Below are positions 18,663-27,829 of a DNA stretch of 64,000 bases, in pieces (position 1 is the first letter of the stretch; the number at the start of each line of letters is the position of its first letter). Source of the stretch: Hymenobacter ginkgonis (lineage in GTDB: Bacteria > Bacteroidota > Bacteroidia > Cytophagales > Hymenobacteraceae); NCBI RefSeq assembly GCF_009755225.1, contig NZ_WQKZ01000005.1, positions 124,001 to 188,000 of the forward strand, read 5' to 3'. The notes under the pieces were generated by a model. That model did no database searches. It was not told where the DNA came from and saw only the letters and a program-made list of their open reading frames with translations. Made by a program: the position numbers and the translations under genes.

Positions 18663-18694
18663 CAAAGGTACTGATTTTCCGCCGCATTACCAAA
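18663..18694 (-). promoter_or_regulatory. rpsF operon promoter (Bacteroidota type)
   Basis: Read leftwards, TTTG (18694-18691), 20 bases, then TACCTTTG (18670-18663). This is a full match to the Bacteroidota sigma-A consensus TTTG-N19-21-TAnnTTTG. It predicts a transcript start about 38 bases before the rpsF ATG. Confidence 0.8.
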
Positions 18695-18988
18695 GCCCTT
18701 TAGCTTTTTACTCAGCTGCGTCATAAATATACGGAGCAGCTTGACCCTACCCCCCTTTAAACGTTGCACCAAGGAGGTAGCTCAAGTACTGTTGGCCTTA
18801 CCCCTGTTGCGTGCTCTGAGTGAGAGATGTATTTTTTGCAAAACACAAGGCATTTTGAAACAATATTTGGTAATTATCCATTAATTTGCTAGAACAAACA
18901 CAAAAAAACGGCACTATTTGAAATGAATTGGGCCTTATTTGTTTGTATTCTAAATAAAGATGACTAAGGCGAAAACCGCCTTTTTACC

Positions 18989-19019
18989 TTTGCCACCCGC
19001 GATTCCTAGCCTACATTTG
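18989..19019 (+). promoter_or_regulatory. actA operon promoter (Bacteroidota type)
   Basis: TTTG (18989-18992), 19 bases, then TACATTTG (19012-19019), a full match to the Bacteroidota consensus. The predicted start lies about 40 bases ahead of actA. The TTTG is itself the tail of an overlapping TACCTTTG (18985-18992). Confidence 0.8.
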
Positions 19020-19066
19020 TAGCCCGGAAAGGGTACCCCCGCAATCCGTTTTACCGGTTCGTTTGG

Positions 19067-20422
19067 ATGATGAATAGCTTTCTATCACGCACCAGTTCTT
19101 GGGTGCTAGCTCTATTTTTGGCACTGGCCGGGCCCGCGCTCGCCCAAGATGCTGCCTCTACTGCCAACGTTAGCAAAGCTGGCGTAGCACCTGGCGGCGC
19201 TGCAACCGCATCTGCTGGAGCCGCCGCAGCGCCAGCCGCAGCCGCCCCAGGCTCTGGTGGCGGTGATGCCGCTGCAATTGCTGCCGGCGACGCCTTATTT
19301 AAAAACAACTGCGCCCAGTGCCACGCTGTTAACGATAAGGTAGTAGGCCCTGCTTTAGCCGGTATTAGCAAACGTCGTACCATATCGTGGCTTATTCCTT
19401 GGGTGCATAACTCTTCTAAGGTTATTGCTAGTGGTGATGAGTACGCTGTTAAGTTGTTCAACGACAACGGCAAACAACAAATGCCTGCCTTTCCACAATT
19501 GTCGGACAAGGAAATTACTAGCATCATCGCTTGGGTTACTTCGCAAGAAGGTGGCGGTGGTGGCGCTGCTGCTACTGCGGCAACCGGTGGTGTAACTACT
19601 GGCAATGCAGCTGCGGCTGATGGTGCTGATGCTAGTGGCGGGGGTAAGTACATGGATGTACTACTTATCGTACTGGTAGTTGTGCTGATTGTGTTGGTAG
19701 TAACTCTTGCCATCATTGCCAACCTGATGAAAGACGTACTGCAGGGTCGTAAAGACCTTGATGGTCGCGACGTCGAAATCCTGGAGCAACGCTTTAACTG
19801 GGCTGGCTTATATCAATCTTCAGCTTTGCGCGGAATTGTAGGGGTAGTATTTGCTTTGGTGCTACTCTATGTAGGCGTGCAAAGTGTAATGGCGGTAGGT
19901 TTGACGCAGGGTTACCAGCCGACTCAACCAATTGCTTTCTCTCACAAAATCCACGCTGGTGAGAATAATATTAACTGTGCCTATTGCCATACTTCTGTGT
20001 ACAAGGGCAAATCGGCTAACATTCCTTCGGCTAACATTTGTATGAACTGCCACTCGCAGATTAAGACAGAGTCGCCTGAAATCAAGAAAATTTACCGGGC
20101 CATTGAGCGTAAGCAGCCCATTCAGTGGGTACGGGTACATAACCTACCCGACCTAGCTTACTTTAACCACTCACAGCACACACAGGTAGGTGGTATTCAG
20201 TGCCAGACTTGCCACGGTCCTATCCAGAATATGGAAGTGGTTTACCAATATTCAGCTCTTACTATGGGCTGGTGCATTAACTGCCACCGCGAGACACCTC
20301 TCAATACGAAAGGCAATGCTTATTACGATAACCTTGTGAAACTGCACGACAAATCGAATAGCGCTGTACCCTTCACCGTATCGTCGAACGGCGGTACTGA
20401 GTGCTCGAAGTGCCACTACTAA
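19067..20422 (+). CDS. actA: alternative complex III subunit A, multiheme cytochrome c with fused monoheme domain
   Basis: Periplasmic c-type cytochrome of the alternative complex III, which oxidises quinol and passes electrons to an oxidase. It has 451 residues with a signal peptide ending near ALAQ (residue 27). Six CxxCH heme sites are visible: one in an N-terminal cytochrome c domain (CAQCH, 82-86) and five in the C-terminal part (CAYCH 304, CMNCH 325, CQTCH 379, CINCH 403, CSKCH 446). Two membrane segments (about 197-222 and 255-275) separate them. Two Ala/Gly-rich linkers (33-75 and 161-193) flank the monoheme domain. The start is ATGATG; either Met fits. It is first in the actABCDEF-cox cluster, about 48 bases after its promoter. 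Confidence 0.93.
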   Translation: MMNSFLSRTSSWVLALFLALAGPALAQDAASTANVSKAGVAPGGAATASAGAAAAPAAAAPGSGGGDAAAIAAGDALFKNNCAQCHAVNDKVVGPALAGISKRRTISWLIPWVHNSSKVIASGDEYAVKLFNDNGKQQMPAFPQLSDKEITSIIAWVTSQEGGGGGAAATAATGGVTTGNAAAADGADASGGGKYMDVLLIVLVVVLIVLVVTLAIIANLMKDVLQGRKDLDGRDVEILEQRFNWAGLYQSSALRGIVGVVFALVLLYVGVQSVMAVGLTQGYQPTQPIAFSHKIHAGENNINCAYCHTSVYKGKSANIPSANICMNCHSQIKTESPEIKKIYRAIERKQPIQWVRVHNLPDLAYFNHSQHTQVGGIQCQTCHGPIQNMEVVYQYSALTMGWCINCHRETPLNTKGNAYYDNLVKLHDKSNSAVPFTVSSNGGTECSKCHY

Positions 20423-20458
20423 GTTTTTTTAGCTAAGCCTTTTATATAAGACAACAGG

Positions 20459-20512
20459 AGCAGGCTGAGAGTAAAGGAATACCTACGGGTTTACTAACTC
20501 TCAGCCCCTGCT
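20459..20512 (+). repeat. hairpin between actA and actB
   Basis: Left arm GCAGGCTGAGAGTAAA and right arm TTTACTAACTCTCAGCCCCTGC pair over about 18 bp with a small bulge. It lies in the actA-actB gap of 117 bases. No T-run follows, so it is more like an mRNA processing or stability element than a terminator. Confidence 0.55.
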
Positions 20513-20539
20513 TCATTACGGTGTCGCCTTACTGATAAG

Positions 20540-23500
20540 ATGAAATACTGGAAGGGAATTGAAGAGCTAGACAACTCGTCGGAGTTCGCAAAACACGCTT
20601 TCGCCGAGTTTCCTGACTTTTTGCCGGTTAAGGAAAAGCGGGCTGGAGAAGTCGAGGACTCTTCGGTAGCTCCGCGTCGCGACTTTTTGAAGCTTATGGG
20701 CTTTGGAGTAGCAGCAGCTACCCTCGCTTCGTGCGAAACGCCGGTACGCAAGGCTATACCCTACCTGAATAAGCCGGAGGAAGTAGACCCTACTATCTCC
20801 AATTTCTACGCGTCTACTTACTTCACGGGTTCTGACTATAACGCGGTCTTAGTTAAGACGCGTGAGGGTCGTCCAATCAAGTTAGAAGGTAATCCAGAGT
20901 CGCCAATTACCCGTGGTGGTCTTTCCGCACGCGCTCAAGCTGCTGTGCTCAACCTGTATGATGGAGCTCGCTTACCTCACTTCATGATGAAGAAGGGTAA
21001 TGGGCACGAGAAAACTGACTTTGACCAGTTAGATAATGCGGTCCGCGCTGGTTTATCGAGTGCGACAGGCAAGATAGCTGTGGTATCCCCTACCATTATC
21101 AGCCCTAGCACTAAGCGTGCAATAGCAGCTTTAGCAGGCCGGTATCGCAACGTAGAACATATCATGTATGATGTGAACTCGGCGTCTGGCTTGTTACAAG
21201 CTAATAGTGGTGTGTTACCAGCCTATGATTTTAGCCAAGCCAAAATCATTGTGGGTCTCGGAGCTGATTTTCTAGGTACTTGGATTTCACCTGTTGAATA
21301 TTCGCGCCAGTACGTTACCAACCGCAAACTGAGCACCGACAAGCGTGCTATGTCGCGCCATTACCAGTTTGAGAGCAATTTATCTCTGACTGGTTCTAAT
21401 GCTGATGTGCGTATCGCAGTAAAGCCGTCCGACATTGGTACTGTAGCAGTAGCACTATATAATGCCGTTTCAGGTACTGGTTCAGCCACAGCACTGCCTG
21501 CTGCTGCTCAAAAACAGATGGCCCGTGTAGTAGCTGATTTGCAAGCTAACCGTGGGGCTTCGTTGGTGGTATCGGGATCAAATGACCCCGCAGTGCAGAC
21601 AGTAGTAGCCGCCATTAACCAGACTCTTGGTAATGTTGGAACCACTGTTAATTTAACTGCACCCTCGTTTGTGCGTCAGGGTAATGACGCACGCATGAGC
21701 CAATTTGTAGATGAGTTGAAGAGCGGCGCTATCAGTGCAGTTATCTTTTACCACGCTAACCCAGTGTATAACCACCCACGGGGTGAAGAAATTAAGACGG
21801 CCATTAGTAAGGTGCCGCTTAGTGTATCGCTTAACGACCGCTTGGATGAGACTGGCTCACTTTGTCAATATCAAGCGCCTGACCACCACTGGCTAGAATC
21901 GTGGAATGACTATGAGCCAAAGCGTGGTTATTTGAGCTTAGCACAGCCAGCTATTACGCCTATATTCAAAACTCGTCAGGCACAAGAGACTTTCTTGCGT
22001 TGGGCAGGTTCTAATGAAACGTACTACAACTTCATGAAAGATGGTTGGCGTACGGCACTTGGTGCAAACGGCTTCCAAGCTGCTTGGGATAAAGCAGTGC
22101 ATGATGGCGTAGCATCTGGTTCAGTATTGCCTACCCCCACCTTTGCGGCCGCTGCCCCAGGTATCGCTACTGCCATCAGCAATATTCGCGGTGCTAAAAA
22201 AGGTGCGATCGAAGTTGCATTGTATGAGAAGGTAGGTATTGGCGAGGGTGGGGTAGAAGGTAATAATCCTTTTTTGCATGAATTGCCGGACCCAGTTTCT
22301 AAAGCTACTTGGGGAAACTACATTGCCGTGCCACGCAAAATGGCTGTTGACAATAAATGGGAGCAAGGTGATGTCATCAAGGTAACGGCTAACGGTAAGA
22401 GCATCGAGGTTCCCGTGCTAGTGCAGCCCGGCCAGGCTGAAGGCTCAGTAAGTATTGCCGTTGGCTATGGCCGTACAATGGCTGGTAAAGTTGGCAACCA
22501 GTTAGGTGCTAATGCTTTCCCTCTAGTCCAGACCACGTCTGATGGCCCAGTATACTATAACGTAGTAACATTAGAGAAAACAGGTGCTACGAGTCCTATC
22601 GCTCAAACTCAGACTCACCATACTATCATGGACCGCCGTGAGGTGGTGCAGGAAAGTACGCTAGCTAAATATATTGCGAATCCCAAAGAGGTTACTGAAT
22701 ACGAACGAGTTGCGACTCCCGATGGCTTAGAAAAGCCTAACAAAGTGTCGTTGTGGCAGGATTATCAGTATAATGACCACCACTGGGGCATGGCTATTGA
22801 CCTCAATTCATGCATTGGCTGTGGTTCTTGCGTGATTGGGTGCCAAACTGAAAACAATATTGCTGTAGTTGGTAAGCAACAGGTCATCAATCGGCGCGAA
22901 ATGCACTGGATGCGTATTGACCGTTACTATAGTTCCGACCACCACGAAGACGAATTTGAGAAAGAAGGCAAGCTGAAAACGTATGCGGCAATGGAGGACC
23001 CTTCGGATAATCCGCAAGTAATTTTTCAGCCTATGATGTGCCAGCACTGCAACCATGCTCCTTGCGAGACTGTGTGCCCAGTACTTGCTACTACGCACAG
23101 CTCGGAAGGTTTGAACCAGATGACCTACAACCGTTGTGTAGGTACACGTTATTGCGCAAACAATTGCCCCTATAAGGTCCGTCGTTTTAACTGGTTCTCC
23201 TACTATTCTAACGAGAAATTCGAGGATGTAAACGGGCATATGTTTACGGACCTTGGCCGTATGGTTCTGAATCCCGATGTAACAGTTCGTGCTCGTGGGG
23301 TAATGGAGAAATGCTCCTTCTGTGTACAGCGTATCCAGTTAGGTAAGCTGGAAGCTAAGAAGCAAAAACGCCGGCCTAAGGATGGAGAGGTTGTAACAGC
23401 CTGTGCTCAGTCGTGCCCTACAGAGGCCATCTTGTTTGGTGATATGCGCGACCCTAGTAGCCGTATCAGTCAGTTGCTACGCCGTGAAGATGGTGAGCGC

Positions 23501-23605
23501 GCATTCCATGTACTTGATTCTATCAACGTGCAACCTAACGTTACGTACCTAACCAAAATCCGTAACGCGGCTTCGACCTTCTTCCCCGAAGAAGAAAATG
23601 CTTAA
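20540..23605 (+). CDS. actB: alternative complex III subunit B (iron-sulfur, molybdopterin-oxidoreductase-like)
   Basis: Large periplasmic subunit of alternative complex III, 1021 residues. A twin-arginine signal RRDFLKLMGFG (from 46) is followed by a lipobox-like TLASC (Cys65). Residues about 70-750 resemble the molybdopterin-containing oxidoreductase fold, which in known ActB proteins carries no molybdenum cofactor. The C-terminal ferredoxin-like part has the cysteine clusters CIGCGSCVIGC (about 757), CQHCNHAPCETVCP (834), CANNCP (866), CSFCVQ (925) and CAQSCP (954), enough for four Fe-S clusters. It sits between actA and actC. Codon choice is visibly more A/T-ending than in flanking housekeeping genes. 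Confidence 0.95.
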   Translation: MKYWKGIEELDNSSEFAKHAFAEFPDFLPVKEKRAGEVEDSSVAPRRDFLKLMGFGVAAATLASCETPVRKAIPYLNKPEEVDPTISNFYASTYFTGSDYNAVLVKTREGRPIKLEGNPESPITRGGLSARAQAAVLNLYDGARLPHFMMKKGNGHEKTDFDQLDNAVRAGLSSATGKIAVVSPTIISPSTKRAIAALAGRYRNVEHIMYDVNSASGLLQANSGVLPAYDFSQAKIIVGLGADFLGTWISPVEYSRQYVTNRKLSTDKRAMSRHYQFESNLSLTGSNADVRIAVKPSDIGTVAVALYNAVSGTGSATALPAAAQKQMARVVADLQANRGASLVVSGSNDPAVQTVVAAINQTLGNVGTTVNLTAPSFVRQGNDARMSQFVDELKSGAISAVIFYHANPVYNHPRGEEIKTAISKVPLSVSLNDRLDETGSLCQYQAPDHHWLESWNDYEPKRGYLSLAQPAITPIFKTRQAQETFLRWAGSNETYYNFMKDGWRTALGANGFQAAWDKAVHDGVASGSVLPTPTFAAAAPGIATAISNIRGAKKGAIEVALYEKVGIGEGGVEGNNPFLHELPDPVSKATWGNYIAVPRKMAVDNKWEQGDVIKVTANGKSIEVPVLVQPGQAEGSVSIAVGYGRTMAGKVGNQLGANAFPLVQTTSDGPVYYNVVTLEKTGATSPIAQTQTHHTIMDRREVVQESTLAKYIANPKEVTEYERVATPDGLEKPNKVSLWQDYQYNDHHWGMAIDLNSCIGCGSCVIGCQTENNIAVVGKQQVINRREMHWMRIDRYYSSDHHEDEFEKEGKLKTYAAMEDPSDNPQVIFQPMMCQHCNHAPCETVCPVLATTHSSEGLNQMTYNRCVGTRYCANNCPYKVRRFNWFSYYSNEKFEDVNGHMFTDLGRMVLNPDVTVRARGVMEKCSFCVQRIQLGKLEAKKQKRRPKDGEVVTACAQSCPTEAILFGDMRDPSSRISQLLRREDGERAFHVLDSINVQPNVTYLTKIRNAASTFFPEEENA

Positions 23606-23655
23606 GCTAGCAATAGCTTTTTAGTAAGAAAACAAGTCTTTAAATCTTCATCATT

Positions 23656-25131
23656 ATGCAGCACGTATCACCAGTACGTAACCCGCTCGTAACGGGTGGA
23701 AAAACGTACCACGACGTAACTCAGGATATCTGCTATCAGGTAGAGGCTGCGCCTAACGTGCGTTGGATGGGTGCCCTATCTGTGGCGCTCGTTCTGCTCG
23801 GGGTATTTTTCTACTCTGTGTACCGGACCCTTTGGTTTGGTATTGGCGAGTGGGGCCTAAACAAAACAATTGGTTGGGCATGGGACATCACCAACTTCGT
23901 GTGGTGGGTAGGCATCGGTCACGCGGGCACGCTGATTTCAGCTGTGTTGCTGCTTTTCCGCCAGAAATGGCGGACTTCTATCAACCGAGCAGCAGAAGCG
24001 ATGACGATTTTCGCTGTAATCTGCGCTGCTATGTTCCCGGTACTGCACATGGGCCGTCCATGGCTAGCTTTTTACGTTTTTCCTCTGCAAAACACGTTAG
24101 GTTCGCTTTGGGCAAATTTTAATTCGCCTCTGCTGTGGGATGTATTTGCCATTTCAACCTACTTCACTGTCTCGCTAGTATTCTGGTATACAGGTCTGGT
24201 GCCGGATTTTGCTACTATCCGTGACCGTGCTAAAGGGAAAATTGCTAAAGTTAGCTATTCACTACTTAGCATGGGCTGGACAGGTTCAGCTAAACATTGG
24301 TCGCGTTACGAAACGGTTTCGCTTATCCTGGCTGGTGTTTCTACCCCCCTTGTATTGTCGGTACACACTATCGTATCGATGGACTTTGCAACCTCGGTTG
24401 TACCAGGTTGGCATACTACTATCTTCCCTCCATACTTTGTTGCGGGCGCAATTTTCTCAGGCTTCGCAATGGTATTGACGCTAATGCTTATCACGCGAGT
24501 GGTATTTAAATTAGAAGATTACATTACGTTAGAACACATTGCACTCATGAATAAAATCATGATGGTGACAGGTTCTATCGTAGGCGTAGCATACATCACA
24601 GAGTTCTTCATTGCTTGGTACTCGCAAGTTGAATACGAGCAATATTGTTTTATCAACCGTGCTACGGGCCCTTACTGGTGGGCTTATCTGAGCATGATGA
24701 GTTGCAATGTGCTTTCGCCTCAGTTTGTATGGTTCCGTCGCATCCGTTACAGCATTCCAATGACCTTCACCTTGTCTATCATTGTGAATATCGGGATGTG
24801 GTTTGAACGCTTTGTAATTATCGTATCGTCTTTGCACCGTGACTATTTGCCTTCTTCCTGGGCAATGTTCTCACCAACTCGCATTGACGTTGGAGTTTAT
24901 GTAGGGACTATTGGTCTTTTCTTTACTCTATTCCTCCTGTTTGCCAAGTTCTTCCCCGTTATCAACATGGCTGAAGTGAAGTCTATCCTGAAATATGGGG
25001 TAGATAATGGTCCTACTTATAATGGTCCTAATAATGGTGCACAACTTGCCGACCGGCATATGTCGCCTGCTCCTTATTCCACTCCTGGCGTTCCTGCTTC
25101 AGCACCTGTAAACTACGATAAACATGACTAA
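23656..25131 (+). CDS. actC: alternative complex III subunit C (NrfD-like quinol-binding membrane protein)
   Basis: Integral membrane subunit of the NrfD/PsrC family, 491 residues with about ten hydrophobic segments. In known complexes it holds a quinol site near the periplasmic Fe-S subunit. Family-typical sequences include the early WVGIGHAGTLISAVLLLFRQKWR and HMGRPWLAFY, where the conserved His/Arg lie. The C-terminus (after about 450) is a polar, Asn/Pro-rich cytoplasmic tail. The stop overlaps the start of actD by eight bases, indicating translational coupling. Confidence 0.94.
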   Translation: MQHVSPVRNPLVTGGKTYHDVTQDICYQVEAAPNVRWMGALSVALVLLGVFFYSVYRTLWFGIGEWGLNKTIGWAWDITNFVWWVGIGHAGTLISAVLLLFRQKWRTSINRAAEAMTIFAVICAAMFPVLHMGRPWLAFYVFPLQNTLGSLWANFNSPLLWDVFAISTYFTVSLVFWYTGLVPDFATIRDRAKGKIAKVSYSLLSMGWTGSAKHWSRYETVSLILAGVSTPLVLSVHTIVSMDFATSVVPGWHTTIFPPYFVAGAIFSGFAMVLTLMLITRVVFKLEDYITLEHIALMNKIMMVTGSIVGVAYITEFFIAWYSQVEYEQYCFINRATGPYWWAYLSMMSCNVLSPQFVWFRRIRYSIPMTFTLSIIVNIGMWFERFVIIVSSLHRDYLPSSWAMFSPTRIDVGVYVGTIGLFFTLFLLFAKFFPVINMAEVKSILKYGVDNGPTYNGPNNGAQLADRHMSPAPYSTPGVPASAPVNYDKHD

Positions 25132-25651
25132 GCGCTTCGCCCTCGGCATCTTTGACGATGAAGATGTACTCCTTCATGCCATTGATAATGTGCGTGGAAA
25201 CGGAGTGAAAATATATGATGTATTCTCTCCTTATCCAGTACACGGCATTGATGATGCACTAGGTATTGAGCGTTCACGGTTGCCTATTGCAGCATTCTTC
25301 TACGGGATGTGTGGTTTGGCTTTCGCACTATGGCTGCAGATATATACTCTTGGCTTTGATTGGCCTATGATAATTGGTGGTAAACCAAATATTGCTTTGC
25401 CTGCTTTTATTCCGGTGAGTTTTGAATTGACAGTATTCTTCACCTGTCATGGTATGGTAATCACTTTCTATACTATCTCCAAGTTATACCCACGTTTCAA
25501 AACGCCAGTACTGGATGTCCGCTCAACAGATGACAAATTTGTTATGGCAGTTGAGTTGGATGAAAGTAGTTCGCAATTGCCACAATTAACTAAACTACTC
25601 CGTGAAAATGGTGCTAGTGAAGTTAATCAAAAGGAAATGACCAAATTCTAA
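25124..25651 (+). CDS. actD: alternative complex III subunit D (DUF3341)
   Basis: A 175-residue DUF3341 protein. It starts with the family's soluble domain (FALGIFDDEDVLLHAIDNVR, then YDVFSPYPVHGID), followed by two membrane helices (about 56-80 and 98-125) that form a hairpin, and a cytoplasmic tail. ActD anchors against ActC in known structures and carries no cofactor. It overlaps actC by eight bases, and its last base is shared with the actE start codon (TAATG), so the three are tightly coupled. Confidence 0.93.
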   Translation: MTKRFALGIFDDEDVLLHAIDNVRGNGVKIYDVFSPYPVHGIDDALGIERSRLPIAAFFYGMCGLAFALWLQIYTLGFDWPMIIGGKPNIALPAFIPVSFELTVFFTCHGMVITFYTISKLYPRFKTPVLDVRSTDDKFVMAVELDESSSQLPQLTKLLRENGASEVNQKEMTKF

Positions 25652-26403
25652 TGATGTCGCCTTCTCTCAAACACGGGCTGTACACAGCTTCGCTGCTGCT
25701 GAGCGCGGGCTTAGCCTCTTGCTCGTCCGACCCGAATGACCCTGGGGTTGAATATGCTCCGGAAATGTATGAGTCAATTCCATACGAACCGTTACGGCAA
25801 ACGAGCTTCAATACTATCAATGCCTTTGGCATCAATGAGCGGGTACCTGCCGTAGGTACAGTACCTCGAGGCAAACTAGCTTACTATGACCACATCCCTA
25901 AGGATAGTGTAACTATTGCTGAGCGGACGTTGCACAACCCATATCCGTACACAAAAGCGAATATCGAGGAAGGGCAGGCACTTTACACCCGCAACTGCCA
26001 GCATTGCCATGGCGAGAAGGGTGATGGACAAGGCCCAGTGGGCATGAAATTCAAAGGGGTGCCTAATTATTCGGCTGGCACTTATAAGACGATGAACGAT
26101 GGGCACATTTACCATGTAATCGAATGGGGCCGCAATCGTATGATGCCGCACGGTTCACAAGTAAATCCTGAGGAACGTTGGAAAATTGCGATGTATGTGC
26201 ACGTCTTGCAAATAAATAACGACCCAGCTGACCTACCTAAAATAGTTAGAGTTAGTAGTCCAGCCCCAACAACTAGCGAGACTAAAGGTGATGCGTCAGC
26301 TATGACTGACGGTTCTAACCAAAATCCAGAGGGCCAAGCGCAAGCGCACAAAGGCTCTGAAACGCCCGGGCAGGGCACTAAAGGCCGAAACGGCTCGATG
26401 TAA
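25651..26403 (+). CDS. actE: alternative complex III subunit E (monoheme cytochrome c lipoprotein)
   Basis: Monoheme cytochrome c of alternative complex III, 250 residues. The signal ends in the lipobox LASC with the lipidated cysteine at residue 24. The heme site is CQHCH (116-120) in YTRNCQHCHGEKGDGQGP, and a Met ligand probably lies in GRNRMMPHGSQV (about 165). After about 195 there is a polar Ser/Thr/Gly/Gln-rich tail of some 55 residues with no fold visible. Its ATG overlaps the actD stop, and actF follows four bases later. Confidence 0.93.
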   Translation: MMSPSLKHGLYTASLLLSAGLASCSSDPNDPGVEYAPEMYESIPYEPLRQTSFNTINAFGINERVPAVGTVPRGKLAYYDHIPKDSVTIAERTLHNPYPYTKANIEEGQALYTRNCQHCHGEKGDGQGPVGMKFKGVPNYSAGTYKTMNDGHIYHVIEWGRNRMMPHGSQVNPEERWKIAMYVHVLQINNDPADLPKIVRVSSPAPTTSETKGDASAMTDGSNQNPEGQAQAHKGSETPGQGTKGRNGSM

Positions 26404-26407
26404 CTGT

Positions 26408-27730
26408 ATGTCAACGCTGACTCATCATCACGAACCTGCTGCTATTGAGCAGTTGGAGTTGGACCCTAAGGTTCAGCGCACGTTCATGGCTATTATTGGA
26501 GCTGGAGTACTAGTACTGATAATCGGTATAATCGCTGCTCTAATGCACTGGGGCGAGCATCACGAGGCTGGTGAAGCAGCAAGTCATTTAGGGGCTACAG
26601 CTGTTCACGATGCTGATGCTCATGAAGGCCACTCAGTGTTAGTTCGCCGCATTATTGTCAGTCTTTGGCATAGTAATGTATTCTTTATCGGCGTATCAGT
26701 GGTCGGTACTGTTTTTATGGCCATCCAGTATGTAGCCTATGCAGGTTGGTCAGTAATAGTTAAGCGCATTAACGAAGCACTTAGCGCATGGCTTATCCCT
26801 GGGGGTGTATTGCTAGTTGTGCTTTTCCTCATCGGTCGCCACGATATCTTCCACTGGACGCACGAAGGCATCATGACGAAGGGCTCAGCTACTTACGATA
26901 AAATTGTAGCTGGCAAATCAGGATTTCTGACATTGGGTTTTTACCTAATACGTATGATATCCTACCTTACTATTTGGGCAGTTTTTTCTTGGCGGTTGCG
27001 GCAGTTATCAATACAAGAAGACCTAAATGGTGGCACTAGTTACTTCCACACAAGTGTCAAAACAGCAGCCTTATTCTTAGTTCTATTTGCCGTTACTTCT
27101 TCCATGTCGGCTTGGGACTGGGTAATGTCAGTTGACGTCCACTGGTTTAGCACCATGTTTGGCTGGTATGTATTTGCTTCCTGGTGGGTATCAGGTATTG
27201 CGGCAACTACGCTTATTGCTATCTTCTTAAAGCAAGCTGGCTACCTGCGCTTCATGAACTCTAACCACTTTCATGACTTAGGTAAATTGATGTTTGGTTT
27301 CAGCATCTTCTGGACATATGTATGGTTCTCCCAGTTCATGCTTATTTGGTATGCCAACTTACCTGAAGAGGCAGTCTACTTCAATCAGCGCTTAGGTGGA
27401 TTTGAAGGCCGATATACTTGGATGTTTTACTTCAACCTTGTTATCAACTTCGCCTTCCCTTTTTTGGCTTTGATGACCCGAGATGCTAAGCGGCAAATGA
27501 TTATTATGAAAATCGTTTGCATTGCTATTCTAATTGGGCATTGGTCTGACTTTTATTTAATGATAATGCCGGGCACTTTGAAGGGGGATAATGGGTTCCT
27601 CATTGAGATTGGGATTGCCATGATTTTCTTAGGTGCATTTCTCATTCTAGTGACTCGCCGCTTGGTTTCAGCTTCGCTGATACCAGTAAATCATCCCTTT
27701 GTCGAGGAAAGCGTTCACCATACGACTTAA
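26408..27730 (+). CDS. actF: alternative complex III subunit F
   Basis: Membrane subunit of alternative complex III, distantly related to ActC, 440 residues with about ten hydrophobic segments. In known structures it sits beside ActC on the other side of the core. Recognisable stretches are SAWDWVMSVDVHWFSTMFGWYVFASWW and the repeated FMNSNHFHDLGKLMFGFS, conserved in the Bacteroidota proteins. A His-rich loop (HWGEHHEAGEAASH, then HDADAHEGH) lies in the first periplasmic loop. It begins four bases after actE. Confidence 0.93.
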   Translation: MSTLTHHHEPAAIEQLELDPKVQRTFMAIIGAGVLVLIIGIIAALMHWGEHHEAGEAASHLGATAVHDADAHEGHSVLVRRIIVSLWHSNVFFIGVSVVGTVFMAIQYVAYAGWSVIVKRINEALSAWLIPGGVLLVVLFLIGRHDIFHWTHEGIMTKGSATYDKIVAGKSGFLTLGFYLIRMISYLTIWAVFSWRLRQLSIQEDLNGGTSYFHTSVKTAALFLVLFAVTSSMSAWDWVMSVDVHWFSTMFGWYVFASWWVSGIAATTLIAIFLKQAGYLRFMNSNHFHDLGKLMFGFSIFWTYVWFSQFMLIWYANLPEEAVYFNQRLGGFEGRYTWMFYFNLVINFAFPFLALMTRDAKRQMIIMKIVCIAILIGHWSDFYLMIMPGTLKGDNGFLIEIGIAMIFLGAFLILVTRRLVSASLIPVNHPFVEESVHHTT

Positions 27731-27829
27731 TGTTTTAGAATATAGTAGCTAGAAAAATAGACAAGAGTTTTTGTATGCTCCTGCCGTTTTTGCTCTAGCT
27801 TCTAGCTTCTGACTTCTACCCCCCCTCAA

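Larger units (their letters stand above)
18620..19066. other. divergent control region between rpsF and actA
   Basis: A 447-base, partly AT-rich gap (especially 18830-18970) between the divergent ribosomal and respiratory operons. It carries one good promoter in each direction and no protein-like frame. CCTACCCC is at 18746-18753. The AT-rich middle has A-tracts (TTTTTTGC, AAAAAAACGG) that could act as upstream elements or bind nucleoid proteins, but no operator-like palindrome was recognised. Confidence 0.6.

Noticed and set aside
20540..23605. ActB as a true molybdenum oxidoreductase
   Set aside because: Position between ActA and ActC and the Fe-S arrangement identify ActB, whose family has lost the molybdenum cofactor.
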